The notes: generated by a model not told the origin, from the letters alone. A stretch of 44,688 nucleotides of DNA from Candidatus Bathyarchaeota archaeon (GCA_005884195.1 VBBP01000056.1:1-44688); one strand, 5' to 3'; counted from the stretch's first letter, positions 24,096 to 33,137 are shown. Numbers and translations: made by a program.

Positions 24096-27000
24096 ATGGT
24101 TGGTGGGGGCATAAGACCCGTGTCAGCTTCACCCTCCAGCGGAACCTACTTCGATCATGTCGTGATCATTATGATGGAGGACCATGGCATCAACGACATC
24201 TGCGCTCGGAGTCCACCACCATGCTTGAGCACAAACGGAGACCCCTACGCTGCCGGCCTCGCCAACAGCCACGGGATAGGTTCCCAGTATCTCGGAGTTT
24301 CCCACTTCAGCCAAGCTGACTACATAGCCACTCTCGGAGGAGACACCAACGGCTGTGTCGCCTACCCCTGCCAACCATCAGCAAACGCGAACTTGGTGGA
24401 CCGGTTTGAAGCTGCAGGATTAACCTGGAAAGGCTACATGGAGAACCAGACACCTTCAAGCGGTTGCGACACCGGCTACAATGAGCCGTATACTCCAGAA
24501 CACAACCCCTTCGTCTTCTTCACCGACATCACAAGCAATCCAGCCCGATGTTCTAATGTCGTCAAGGCAAACCCGACAACTTGCTCTGTTACAGATTGTG
24601 TATTGATTAACGACCTGAATTCCGCGGCCGCGCCGAATTTCATGTGGCTCACCCCGAATAATTGCAACAACATGCACGGTGTCACCGGCATCTGTGCCAC
24701 TTCGATCCCGTTAGGAGACAACTATCTCAGCGGTCTCGTGCCGAATATTCTCAACAGCCAGACCTTCACAACACAACGCTCTGCGCTGTTCCTCGTTTTC
24801 GACGAGGGCAATGGGTACTGCCCCCTCAATGGTAGTTCTGAGGACTGCGTCTATGCGGTTTGGGCGGGACCAGGGACAAAGACTGGTTTTGTCACCAGTA
24901 ACCTCTACAATCATTACTCGTTCACAAAAACCGTAGAAGTCAACTGGAGCCTCGCTAGCCTGGCAACTAAGGACGCCTTAGCTACTCCTATGGCCGAATT
25001 CTTCACCACCAATCCACTCTCCACCAGCTTTGTATTCAGTCCGTCTTCCCCCGTTCCTGGCCAGACCGTAACCTTCACCGGCACGGCATCGGGAGGCTCT
25101 TCCCCCTACACGTTCAACTGGACTTTCGGAGACGGAAGCTCGGCAACTGGAGACCCGGTGAGTCATGTCTATTCGGCAGGCGGATCCTATACGGTTACAC
25201 TGACGACAAGTGATTCTGCGGGTCACACCGCCGTTGTCTCGAACAGTATCACAGTGTCGACGTTCGACTTCAAACTCGTTGCTAAGCCGTATGTGCTGAC
25301 GGTTCTGAGGGGCCAGAACAGCCAGTCCGCGATCGCTGTGACAAGCCTTGGAGGATTCAAGGGAACAGTCGCTCTAACAGCCTCTGTCTCTCCCCAAGGA
25401 TTGACTGTCTCGATGCAAAACCCGTCCGTGACTTTGAACGTCGGCCAAACGGTCAACGACAACCTGAAAATCGCGGCGAGCAAGACGGTGCCAACCGGGA
25501 TCTACATTGCGACCGTGACAGGGACGAGCGGGTCTCTAGTCCACGCGTTGAATGTGACAGTGCGGGTACCGGACTTTAACATGACTGCCAACCCTGTTAC
25601 CTTGAACATCTCCCCAGGATCCTCGGGAACCTCCCAGATCCTGTTCCAGAGCCTCTACACATTCCAAGGAGGAATATCCACCACGGTATCCGTGAGCCCT
25701 GCTGGACCTAAAGCGACTCTGAACCCTAACAATCCAAGTCTCACCGTAAACGGGACGAAGAGTTCAGTGCTCACCGTTCAGGTACCGTCCAACCAGGCCT
25801 CAGGCGTTTACAACGTGACGATCAAGGCGACTAGCGGCTCGCTACTGCACTTGCTCATTGTCCAAGTTCACGTGGGCCAGCACACGACTGCAACCGTAGT
25901 TAATTGCTCGCCTTCCTCTGTGCTCGTGAACCATGCTTCCACTTGCACCGCGACGGTGAGTGACACATCGACGATCTCCCCAATCACCCCGACCGGCACT
26001 GTTACGTTTGCTGAGACGGGTCCTGCTGGTTCTTTCAGCTCGACTACATGCGCTCTAGTGTCTGGTAGTTGCTCGGTTACTTTCACTGCTACTGCAACAG
26101 GTACCGCCCTGATCACCGGTGCGTACCGCGGTGACTCTGCTCATGCTGCTAGCACGAGTCCAGCGTTCAGTGTAACTGTGACCACTGTGCCACTTCATAA
26201 CACCACAACGACAGTTACCTGCGCCAGCCCAGTTCTGGTCAACCAGGGATCATCATGCACAGCGACGGTGACCGACACTAACGCCAGCCCAACTACTCCA
26301 ACGGGAACAGTCACGTTCACTGAGACAGGTCCTGCTGGTTCGTTCAGCTCGACCTCTTGCTCTCTATCATCAGGTAGCTGCTCGGTCACGTTTACTCCGA
26401 CTGCAAGTGGCAACGCGTTGGTTACTGGCACGTATGGTGGCGACTCGTCGCACGGCGGGAGCACTAGCGCGGCCGCAAGTATCACGGTAGACCCACGGAC
26501 GACTACTACTGCTTTGGTCTGCTCGAGTCCAGTCGTTGTAAACCAGGCTTCATCTTGTACCGCGACAGTCTCTGACACGTCACCGGGAACAACGATCACT
26601 CCATCGGGTACTATCATTTTCACAGAGACCGGAGCGCCGGGATCTTTCAGCTCCGCAACCTGCACTCTCGTTTCAGGCAGCTGTTCTGTAACCTTCACCG
26701 CAACAGCAACAGGCACTGCTACGATAGCAGGTGCGTACAGCGGCGACACTGCTCACCGTGCGGGCACCAGCGCCGGAACAAACGTGACGATCAATCAGCG
26801 TACAACTTCAAGCGCGGTCGTATGCACTAGCCCGGTTGCTGCAAACCAGACCTCCAATTGCTCGGCCACAATCACCGACTCCTCAAGTGGAGGCAGTGTT
26901 ACTCCTAGCGGTTCGGTCAGTTTCGCTTCGAACTCGACAGGTGCATTCTCCCAGCCCAGCTGCTCACTAACGGCGTCAGGAACCGTTGGTGTTGCGAGTT

Positions 27001-27986
27001 GCTCGGTCAGTTACACGCCTATTATGACCGGATTCCACACGATAACCTCTAACTATGCAGGAGATTCGTCCCACCTTGGCAGTAGCGGTAGAGTTACTGT
27101 GACAGTTGTCGGCGCGTCTCCGCAATCGGCCTATGCTCTTGTCGCCACCAACGACGGAAAGATTTCAAGACTTTACCCGAATGGCACGCTGACGCTGATT
27201 GGCCAGCCGGTGACGACGCCGCTGCGGTCGGTCGCTTGGAAGCCTGACGGGTCCTACGCGTTAATATCGGGAGACTTTGCGGTTCTTCTCAAGTACGATG
27301 GAACATCGCTTACGACTGTCTCAACCGGGATCTCGACCGGGTTTAATTTCTGGACTGTTTCCTGGAAGCCTGATGGGTCCTTTGCGCTGGTCGGTGGTAC
27401 GTCTGGTATTCTGTTCAAGTACGATGGCGTCTCGGTCACGACAATACCTAACACGTCATCAACCATTCTCGCTATTAGCTGGAATCCGAGCGGTGGGTAC
27501 GCGCTCTTGGTGGGCAAGGCTGGGTTGGCGTTGACATATGATGGGACAACAGTCCGCTCGTTCGCAACTGGCACAACGTTCGACTTGGACGCGGCGGCGT
27601 GGAATCCGAATGGCGCGTACGCTTTGATAGGCGGGCTCAACCGGACGCTACTAACGTTCAACGGAACAGGGATCACCGCGATCAACACGAGCATAATCCC
27701 TCCAAGCAACGCGGTCCGAGCGATCGCATTCAACCAGGCAGGAACACTTGCATTACTCGCTGGGGATAACGGGATGGTGCTCACGTACAACGGTTCGACA
27801 CTGACCATTCTTTCAACCGGAACCTCCAGCTGGCTCTACTCCATCAGCTGGTCAGCGTCCGGGACTGCGTACATCGTCGGGAACATCGGCACCGTCCTGA
27901 CCTATTCCAACGGAACCTTAACGAAACTCTCGACCACTCCAACAAGCGCATCGAGCTTTAGAGGAATAGCCTGGAAACCACAGTAA
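24096..27986 (+). CDS. Secreted phosphoesterase-family protein with PKD, Ig-like array and beta-propeller
   Basis: 1,296 residues from the ATG at 24096 (true start probably 24011, see the separate entry). Residues about 18-305 are an alkaline-phosphatase-fold phosphoesterase (acid phosphatase/phospholipase C type), with the metal-binding start FDHVVIIMMEDHG and a later LFLVFDEGNGY. The usual E-N pair reads E28-D29. A PKD domain (FNWTFGDGSS, about 310-390) follows, then two Ig-like domains of the 'GGFKGTVALTASVSP' type, four tandem Ig-like domains (about 590-1005), and a C-terminal propeller with repeats W-K/N-P-x-G-x-YALxxG. It should be exported and work on extracellular phosphate esters or bind at the cell surface. 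Confidence 0.8.
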   Translation: MVGGGIRPVSASPSSGTYFDHVVIIMMEDHGINDICARSPPPCLSTNGDPYAAGLANSHGIGSQYLGVSHFSQADYIATLGGDTNGCVAYPCQPSANANLVDRFEAAGLTWKGYMENQTPSSGCDTGYNEPYTPEHNPFVFFTDITSNPARCSNVVKANPTTCSVTDCVLINDLNSAAAPNFMWLTPNNCNNMHGVTGICATSIPLGDNYLSGLVPNILNSQTFTTQRSALFLVFDEGNGYCPLNGSSEDCVYAVWAGPGTKTGFVTSNLYNHYSFTKTVEVNWSLASLATKDALATPMAEFFTTNPLSTSFVFSPSSPVPGQTVTFTGTASGGSSPYTFNWTFGDGSSATGDPVSHVYSAGGSYTVTLTTSDSAGHTAVVSNSITVSTFDFKLVAKPYVLTVLRGQNSQSAIAVTSLGGFKGTVALTASVSPQGLTVSMQNPSVTLNVGQTVNDNLKIAASKTVPTGIYIATVTGTSGSLVHALNVTVRVPDFNMTANPVTLNISPGSSGTSQILFQSLYTFQGGISTTVSVSPAGPKATLNPNNPSLTVNGTKSSVLTVQVPSNQASGVYNVTIKATSGSLLHLLIVQVHVGQHTTATVVNCSPSSVLVNHASTCTATVSDTSTISPITPTGTVTFAETGPAGSFSSTTCALVSGSCSVTFTATATGTALITGAYRGDSAHAASTSPAFSVTVTTVPLHNTTTTVTCASPVLVNQGSSCTATVTDTNASPTTPTGTVTFTETGPAGSFSSTSCSLSSGSCSVTFTPTASGNALVTGTYGGDSSHGGSTSAAASITVDPRTTTTALVCSSPVVVNQASSCTATVSDTSPGTTITPSGTIIFTETGAPGSFSSATCTLVSGSCSVTFTATATGTATIAGAYSGDTAHRAGTSAGTNVTINQRTTSSAVVCTSPVAANQTSNCSATITDSSSGGSVTPSGSVSFASNSTGAFSQPSCSLTASGTVGVASCSVSYTPIMTGFHTITSNYAGDSSHLGSSGRVTVTVVGASPQSAYALVATNDGKISRLYPNGTLTLIGQPVTTPLRSVAWKPDGSYALISGDFAVLLKYDGTSLTTVSTGISTGFNFWTVSWKPDGSFALVGGTSGILFKYDGVSVTTIPNTSSTILAISWNPSGGYALLVGKAGLALTYDGTTVRSFATGTTFDLDAAAWNPNGAYALIGGLNRTLLTFNGTGITAINTSIIPPSNAVRAIAFNQAGTLALLAGDNGMVLTYNGSTLTILSTGTSSWLYSISWSASGTAYIVGNIGTVLTYSNGTLTKLSTTPTSASSFRGIAWKPQ
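25880..27115 (+). repeat. Four tandem Ig-like units of about 300 bases inside the phosphoesterase gene
   Basis: Each unit codes for a strand C-x-S-(P)-V-x-V-N-Q, then S-C-T-A-T-V-x-D-T, then P-T-G-T-V-T-F-x-E-T-G, then G-S-C-S-V-T-F-T-x-T-A, then G-x-Y-x-G-D-S-x-H. The four units differ in codons as well as residues, so the expansion is not recent. The fourth is the most divergent. Confidence 0.75.
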
Positions 27987-27997
27987 ACCCAGCAATG

Positions 27998-28264
27998 ATA
28001 CACGTGAATCAAGTCTCGGCGGGCAGTTCGGACTGCTCACTCACGCGGCACTGGGGTCGGTCGCTAAGACCCCTTATTTCTAAAACGCTTGCTGACTGGC
28101 GGGATGCCGGGCGAGTCTGGCTGATCAGGGTACGATCCCGACTTGCATGGCATGGCGAAAAACGTGATTAGCCCAGTGAAACTTGGCAGGAGGTTAAGGT
28201 GACCTCTCGGATCCCAAATCAGGGCAGAAAACAGGCGACCTCAGGTCCGGGCGATTTCTAGGCC
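27998..28264 (+). repeat. Dispersed intergenic repeat, copy C
   Basis: The left block begins TCGCTAAGACCCCTTATTTC at 28061, and the right block is at 28213-28264 (AATCAGGGCAGAAAACAGGC and GGGCGATTTCTAGGCC). Upstream bases 27998-28060 match those before copy B. It fills the gap after the phosphoesterase gene. Confidence 0.65.
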
Positions 28265-28305
28265 ACGAAAGGCGCGGCAGACGAAAATCGACCACCCTGG
28301 GGGGG

Positions 28306-28584
28306 TCATAGACTAGTTAGCAGAAAAATAGCTACAAGAAAAGAAAAGTTGCGAAAAAAATAGTCGACAAAGTCCAAGGGTTTCAATGTCTTGATGATGG
28401 ATTCGATGATCTCTATCCTTCCAACACAAGACTCTCCATTTCTCAAGTTTGCTAGTCTGGAGACTCTCGGGCGTTGATGAACAGTTTTGACGCGTCCGCT
28501 TCTGCCTCGCATCTTTTTTTCATCCCTCAGGAATGTTGATAGATTCGGGCCAGCTATAGCTTCGCGCACCAAAAAGTGATTCAT
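28306..28584 (-). CDS. Possible 92-residue protein, unknown
   Basis: An ATG-started frame. Residues 1-65 are basic with short helices; residues 66-92 are hydrophobic (FVDYFFRNFSFLVAIFLLTS) and could be one membrane segment. No family or promoter is clear. It abuts repeat copy C, and part of the frame may be chance. Confidence 0.3.
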   Translation of the reverse strand: MNHFLVREAIAGPNLSTFLRDEKKMRGRSGRVKTVHQRPRVSRLANLRNGESCVGRIEIIESIIKTLKPLDFVDYFFRNFSFLVAIFLLTSL

Positions 28585-28627
28585 TGAGTCTCAAGCAGAG
28601 AACTCTACTTGCCCACCTTATGCTGGT

Positions 28628-29109
28628 CTATGGGTGACGGTTACGGACTCTTTCAGGTAGGCTGTTAATTCTTAGACCATAGTGGATCTGTTTCCGGAAC
28701 GGCGTGAACCCCAAGCTTTCATACAGACGCTTGGCGGGGTTGTTGGTCTCGGCCGTTGCTAGAAACACGTCCTTCGTCCCGAGTGCTTTCAGCTTGTCTA
28801 ATGCGTAGACCGCTAGTTCTCTGCCTAATCCTTGCCCCCGGAACTTTTCCAAGACCTGAACCTCCCTGATATGAGCAAAGTTTTCGACATGTGGAGCGAA
28901 GAACTGCTTTTGTCCCAGATGCCAATAAAGGAAGCCAGCATACTTCCCCGCGATTTCTCCGATGACCAGACAGTCAAATTCGAACCTCCTGAATCTTAGT
29001 TACGTCACAGAAGGGGATCCCCTACATTGTCCAATGGACCATCGTGGCGTTCTATGCTCGGGAGATCGGACTGGGTCGCGCTGCGGACAGTTATGTTTGC
29101 GGATCTCAT
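28628..29109 (-). pseudogene. GNAT acetyltransferase gene broken by frameshifts
   Basis: The last 125 residues are a good GNAT fold: strand FDCLVIGEIAGKYAGFLYW, the acetyl-CoA loop EKFRGQGLGRELA, and TAETNNPAKRLYESLGF. They have no start codon because a TAA lies just before the first strand. From ATG 29109 another frame gives the matching N-terminus (ITVRSATQSDLPSIE), and the third frame bridges the two (IPFCDVTKIQEV). Two indels would restore a protein of about 160 residues. Substrate unknown. Confidence 0.6.
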
Positions 29110-29188
29110 TCCAGGTCTTCTCGCGTATGATGACAGAACAAGTTACTGGAAAAAAATAGTTAGGGAAAAAGCCTGCTGGAGAGATCGT

Positions 29189-31270
29189 CTAACGTATCAC
29201 GGTAAAGCTGAACTGGTTGTTTCTCGCGGTGACTATGACGATCGTATAGGAGAAGCCTGGGGTGAAGGTGAACGCGGTTCCTACGAGCGTGCAGGCTGGG
29301 CAGCTGGAACCGATCAGGATAACTGCAGGCGCTGTATTGTTCGGGTTTATTGTTGGACCAGCCCAGGTTGTCAAGGCGTACTGGTTGCCTGAAGAGTCTT
29401 TCACGTAATACGAGGTGAAGGTGACCGAGATATTGCCGAGGTTCCTGATGAAGAGGGTAAGATTCGTTCCGGAGGTGAACGTGTAGGACTCGAGAAGGAG
29501 TCCCTCGCGGGTGGTACTAGGATAGGTGGCGGTGAACTTGTAGAGGATGTTCCGGGCTGAGGTCAGGAATATCGTGTATACATTGCCGGGGATGAACTGG
29601 TTGAATGCTCCAGGAGTGCCAGTATAGGAGCAACTGGGACAGCTGACCCCGATTGTTAACAGAATACTAGAGGCTGTGGAGTTGGGACCGATCGTTGGCC
29701 CGGACCAGCCCGTCCTCTGCCACGTATCTCCAGCCTTATCCTGGACGGAGTAGGCTACTAGACCGGCGCTTGTGCTCCCGGTGTTCTGGACTTGGAGGGT
29801 TATGTTGGTAGGCTGGAAGGAGGCGCTGACTAGAACAAGATTTTCCAGGGGAACGGTTACTGTGACGGGGATGATGATTTGATGAAAGAGACTGCTGGTA
29901 GAACCGGTTACTGTTATATTGTATCTCCCTGCCGGGACGGGAACGGTCGTATTGACAAAGACGGCTAGGACTACTTGTGCTGTTCCGCCCGGGGCGAGGG
30001 TGACCTGGTTGTTTGCAAGGACCAGAAAGGGTCCGGGAGGCGCGACAAATGCGGCCAGATTCACTGTCCCAGAGAAACCGCTGGTGCTGGTGATGTCGAG
30101 GAAGTCTCTGTCCTGGGACCCTTGAGGGATGGTCAGAGAGCTCGGATTCGCGGATACTGTAAAGTCTCCTGTGGTGGAGGATGCTACTGTGAAGGATCCG
30201 AATACTTGGTGGAACACGCTACCGCTCATGCCTGAGACAGTGTAATTGTAGAATCCAGTCGGGGTCGCACTGTTCGTGAAGATCTCCAACAACGACGTTC
30301 CGGTTACATTGGGGCTCAGGAAGACGCTGGTTCGCGTGATAACGGCAACGGGCCCTCCAGAGATGGCCGGGATTACGGAACCCGTCAATGTAACATTGCC
30401 AGTGAAGCCCGCGATGCTGGAGAGTGTGATATTCACGAATCCCGTAGAACCATCAGGTATAGTCAGGGAAACCGGGCTGGTCATGAGGGTAAAATCTGGG
30501 ACAGGGGCAGAAGTTATGGTGAGGGTTAGGGTTGCCATGTGGGTTATGGAACCGCTGGTTGCGGTGAAGACGATCTGAAAAGTGCCTAGAGGCGCGGTGT
30601 TTCCAACGTTGACAAAGATTGGGCCGCTTGCATTTCCTCCGGAAGCTACCGTCACTTGGGACTGGAATCCGACTCCAACGTTGACCAGCGGGTTTGATGC
30701 ACCCATTGTGACCGTGCCTGTGAACCCATTAAGACTGGTTACGGTGTAGAACGATGTTCTCGAAGAGCCAAGGACAAGGGCCTCGGAACTGGGCTGGAGG
30801 GTGAGCGCAAAGTCCGACACTGTCGCGGTGACGAGAGCCGTGTGGATGATCTTTGATGCTTTGGCAACGATGGTCACCGTGTAGGTTCCTATTGGGGTGG
30901 TTGACTGTGTCAAGACTGTTAGGGTGGACGAGGCGTTTGCTCCTGCTTTCAGTCTCACGCTGGAAGGCGTGACGGAGACTGTCGGGGCGGCGGTCCCATT
31001 TGGCGCGGATATAGTCGCGGATAGCGAGATTGTCCCCGCGAATCCTCCGATACTCGCCAGGGTCAGGTTCGAGGAACCGGCTGAGCCTGGGTCGACGACA
31101 AGCTGGTTCGGGATCGGGATAACTGCAAAGTCCCGCGGATGAGGACTGGAAGACGGAGAAGCCACCGGGTTGTTCGGGAAGCCGGCGGTTGTAGCGCCCA
31201 CTGTGAGGATTAGGAGAACGAGGCTGGATGCTGCTAGGGAATACTTTGATGGGGTCAAGGCGTTGACCAC
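29189..31270 (-). CDS. Secreted protein with four Ig-like domains and two CxxC beta-domains
   Basis: 693 residues from a GTG. A signal peptide (SLAASSLVLLILTVGATTAG) is followed by four Ig-like units of about 105 residues, each opening D-F-x-L/V and containing S-x-x-G-F-x-G-T/N-V. The C-terminal 220 residues hold two copies of another domain: about 45 residues of strands, then W-x-G-P-T-I-x-P-N, then C-P-x-C, then Y-T-I-x-x-x-T-A-R-N. The same domain stands alone in the secreted protein at 39910. It is probably a cell-surface or extracellular binding protein. The fourth Ig unit has an altered motif. Ligand unknown. Confidence 0.75.
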   Translation of the reverse strand: MVNALTPSKYSLAASSLVLLILTVGATTAGFPNNPVASPSSSPHPRDFAVIPIPNQLVVDPGSAGSSNLTLASIGGFAGTISLSATISAPNGTAAPTVSVTPSSVRLKAGANASSTLTVLTQSTTPIGTYTVTIVAKASKIIHTALVTATVSDFALTLQPSSEALVLGSSRTSFYTVTSLNGFTGTVTMGASNPLVNVGVGFQSQVTVASGGNASGPIFVNVGNTAPLGTFQIVFTATSGSITHMATLTLTITSAPVPDFTLMTSPVSLTIPDGSTGFVNITLSSIAGFTGNVTLTGSVIPAISGGPVAVITRTSVFLSPNVTGTSLLEIFTNSATPTGFYNYTVSGMSGSVFHQVFGSFTVASSTTGDFTVSANPSSLTIPQGSQDRDFLDITSTSGFSGTVNLAAFVAPPGPFLVLANNQVTLAPGGTAQVVLAVFVNTTVPVPAGRYNITVTGSTSSLFHQIIIPVTVTVPLENLVLVSASFQPTNITLQVQNTGSTSAGLVAYSVQDKAGDTWQRTGWSGPTIGPNSTASSILLTIGVSCPSCSYTGTPGAFNQFIPGNVYTIFLTSARNILYKFTATYPSTTREGLLLESYTFTSGTNLTLFIRNLGNISVTFTSYYVKDSSGNQYALTTWAGPTINPNNTAPAVILIGSSCPACTLVGTAFTFTPGFSYTIVIVTARNNQFSFTVIR

Positions 31271-31293
31271 GGTTCCCCTTCAGCACCAACTGG

Positions 31294-31305
31294 GTGATAT
31301 AAAAC
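31294..31305 (-). promoter_or_regulatory. TATA box for the Ig/CxxC protein
   Basis: On the minus strand, TGTTTTATATCA lies about 25-35 bases before the GTG at 31270, the spacing of an archaeal TATA box for a short-leader transcript. Confidence 0.55.
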
Positions 31306-31376
31306 AGATAGATGGGAGGCCAGCGGAGCGTTTGGCCCTGCGGCCGCGTGCTCTCGTCAGGAGCTTCGTGCGAGTC

Positions 31377-31523
31377 TCAGTTGTAGCGGTGTGAGGCTTC
31401 GATCTCCAGGACCATCATAAGTTCTTGGAGTTTCACGGGCATGTTGTCTTTTCCGTTCCAGTTTTCGTAGGCGTCTAGGACTTGTCGTACGAACAATGTT
31501 GTTATTCTGATGTAGTCGTCCAT
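31377..31523 (-). CDS. Possible 48-residue helical protein
   Basis: ATG to TGA, helical and amphipathic: YIRITTLFVRQVLDAYENWN, then VKLQELMMVLEIEAS. No family is recognised. An in-frame stop lies a few codons before the ATG, so the start is well fixed. It overlaps the tail of the small ORF behind the MFS gene by 22 bases, which would make it the third gene of that unit. Confidence 0.4.
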   Translation of the reverse strand: MDDYIRITTLFVRQVLDAYENWNGKDNMPVKLQELMMVLEIEASHRYN

Positions 31524-31693
31524 TTCCGTAGCAGCTCAGGAATGCAGATAGGACTCTTTAGACGGGTAAGTTCGCCGAAACTAATCTCGCCAGAACCACA
31601 AGTCACGTGGCGCGTGGAATCTGGGTTAAGTTGGTGTTGAGCGTTTGAATTTTCCAGAAGTTCTTTCTCGGTAGGATCTAATGTGAGATTCAA
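31502..31693 (-). CDS. Possible 63-residue protein coupled to the MFS gene
   Basis: The TTG start overlaps the MFS stop codon (TTGA), an arrangement seen elsewhere in this window between cotranslated genes. The N-terminus MNLTLDPTEKELLENS looks protein-like. The middle, however, is made of the direct repeat at 31564-31602, which argues against selection on the protein. Unknown function. Confidence 0.3.
   Translation of the reverse strand: MNLTLDPTEKELLENSNAQHQLNPDSTRHVTCGSGEISFGELTRLKSPICIPELLRKWTTTSE
31564..31602 (+). repeat. Direct repeat flanking the MFS gene, left copy
   Basis: GGTAAGTTCGCCGAA followed by an imperfect spacer and ATCTCGCCAGAACC matches 33100-33137 at about four of five positions over 38 bases, in the same orientation. 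The core TTCGCCGAA is an interrupted dyad (TTCG-C-CGAA). Confidence 0.45.
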
Positions 31694-32982
31694 TACAGGT
31701 TCGGCGGTTCGTTGCTAGCTGAACTCTGATCTTTCGCGCGGGTGACTTTTGCGGTTAAGATGAGTGAGCTGATCATCAAGAGTGCGGAGAGCAGGAATGG
31801 TGCGCCTGGAAGATTGACTGGTGCTTGGCTGCTGATGAAGAATGCGAATATTAGAGTGAAAAGCGTGGGTCCGATGACACCGGTGAGGCCTAAGAGGCTG
31901 CCGTTGATGCCTTGGAGTTGTCCTTGTTCAGAGGGGCCGACCCGCCGGGTCATTAGGCCTTGCAATGCAGGTTGGACGAATCCGATTGGGGCGTAGAAGA
32001 TTATTGCGATCATGAATAGGAGGCTGTTCGGTGCGAGGCCCCAGGTCACGAATCCTACTGTGCCTGAGATTATTCCGATGAGCAGGGCGGTTCGTTCGCC
32101 GAACCGGGCGACGACCCGCCGGACGAGGAGTCCTTGAACGATGATGTTGGATGCACCGACTAGGGCGAGTGCTGCTCCGACTGTTGCGTACCCCCAGCCG
32201 TATCTGTAGGCAGCGTAGAGTACGTAGATGCTGGGTAAGACTTGGAAGGCGAGGAAGTTGAGGAAGTTGATAGTAACAAAGCCTGCGAGCCCCTTTCGGC
32301 CCCGGATCATGGATAGAGAGCCGATAGGGTTAGCTCTTCGAAGCGAGACCGGATGTCTATGCTCGAGAGGGAGAGACTCCGGTAGCACAATCAGTCCGTA
32401 AGCTGCGCTTGCGAGCGAGAGAGCTGCAGCGCCCCAGAATGGGAATCGTGGGCCGATTCCCGCCAGTAGTCCTCCGACGAGCGGTCCGATGATAAATCCT
32501 ACGCCAAAGATGGAGCCTATCATCCCGTAAGCGCCGGCCCGTTTCTCACCCGGGGTAGTATCGGCCACATAGGCGAAGCTTACAGTGAAGCTCGCACTAG
32601 TGATTCCGCTGACAACCCGCCCGATGAAGAGCCAGGCTAGGTTGGGGGCGAGGGCCATTATGATGTAATCGATTCCTAGGCCGAATGCGGAGAGGATGAG
32701 GACGGGTCGACGTCCGAACCGGTCGGATAATGCGCCGAGTAAGGGAGCGAATAGGAATTGCATCAGCGCCCAGGTTGTGCCGAAGAGGCCGAAGACTTCG
32801 GCGCCTTGAGCTGTGTTTCCTCCTACGAAGCCGACTACTAGACCGGGGAGTACGGGAATTATGATCCCGAATCCGATGGTATCAAAGAGGACCGTGGCGA
32901 ATATGAATACCAGGGCGGCCTTGCTGGCTCGAGACCTAGGTGCCGTTTCTACTGGGAGAGGTACTTGGATTTGATCGGTCAA
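31690..32982 (-). CDS. MFS drug-exporter-like permease (DHA1/TetA type)
   Basis: 430 residues from a TTG with twelve hydrophobic segments. MFS motif A is at 83-94 (GALSDRFGRRPV), after TM2. TM1 holds DTIGFGIIIPVLP, the motif of tetracycline/multidrug exporters, and the G-rich TM5 motif C is visible (GSIFGVGFIIGPLVGG). These antiporters expel drugs or metabolites in exchange for protons. The real substrate is unknown. No regulator gene is adjacent. A 38-base direct repeat lies about 90 bases after its stop and about 120 bases before its start. Confidence 0.85.
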   Translation of the reverse strand: MTDQIQVPLPVETAPRSRASKAALVFIFATVLFDTIGFGIIIPVLPGLVVGFVGGNTAQGAEVFGLFGTTWALMQFLFAPLLGALSDRFGRRPVLILSAFGLGIDYIIMALAPNLAWLFIGRVVSGITSASFTVSFAYVADTTPGEKRAGAYGMIGSIFGVGFIIGPLVGGLLAGIGPRFPFWGAAALSLASAAYGLIVLPESLPLEHRHPVSLRRANPIGSLSMIRGRKGLAGFVTINFLNFLAFQVLPSIYVLYAAYRYGWGYATVGAALALVGASNIIVQGLLVRRVVARFGERTALLIGIISGTVGFVTWGLAPNSLLFMIAIIFYAPIGFVQPALQGLMTRRVGPSEQGQLQGINGSLLGLTGVIGPTLFTLIFAFFISSQAPVNLPGAPFLLSALLMISSLILTAKVTRAKDQSSASNEPPNLY

Positions 32983-33099
32983 ATTGTGGGCACGACGTCG
33001 GAGTGAAAGCGAGCCAAGACTCGTACTTATTCTCGAAGTCGATCCAGTAATTCAACTCATGACGAATAATGCATTCAGCTGCAAGAAAGCAGTTCACCT

Positions 33100-33137
33100 C
33101 GGTAGGTTCGCCGAACGTACTCTCGCCAGGGCCAAAG
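33100..33137 (+). repeat. Direct repeat flanking the MFS gene, right copy
   Basis: Partner of 31564-31602. It lies in the divergent gap between the MFS gene and the small membrane-protein gene at 33193, so it could also be a regulatory site for either. Confidence 0.45.
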
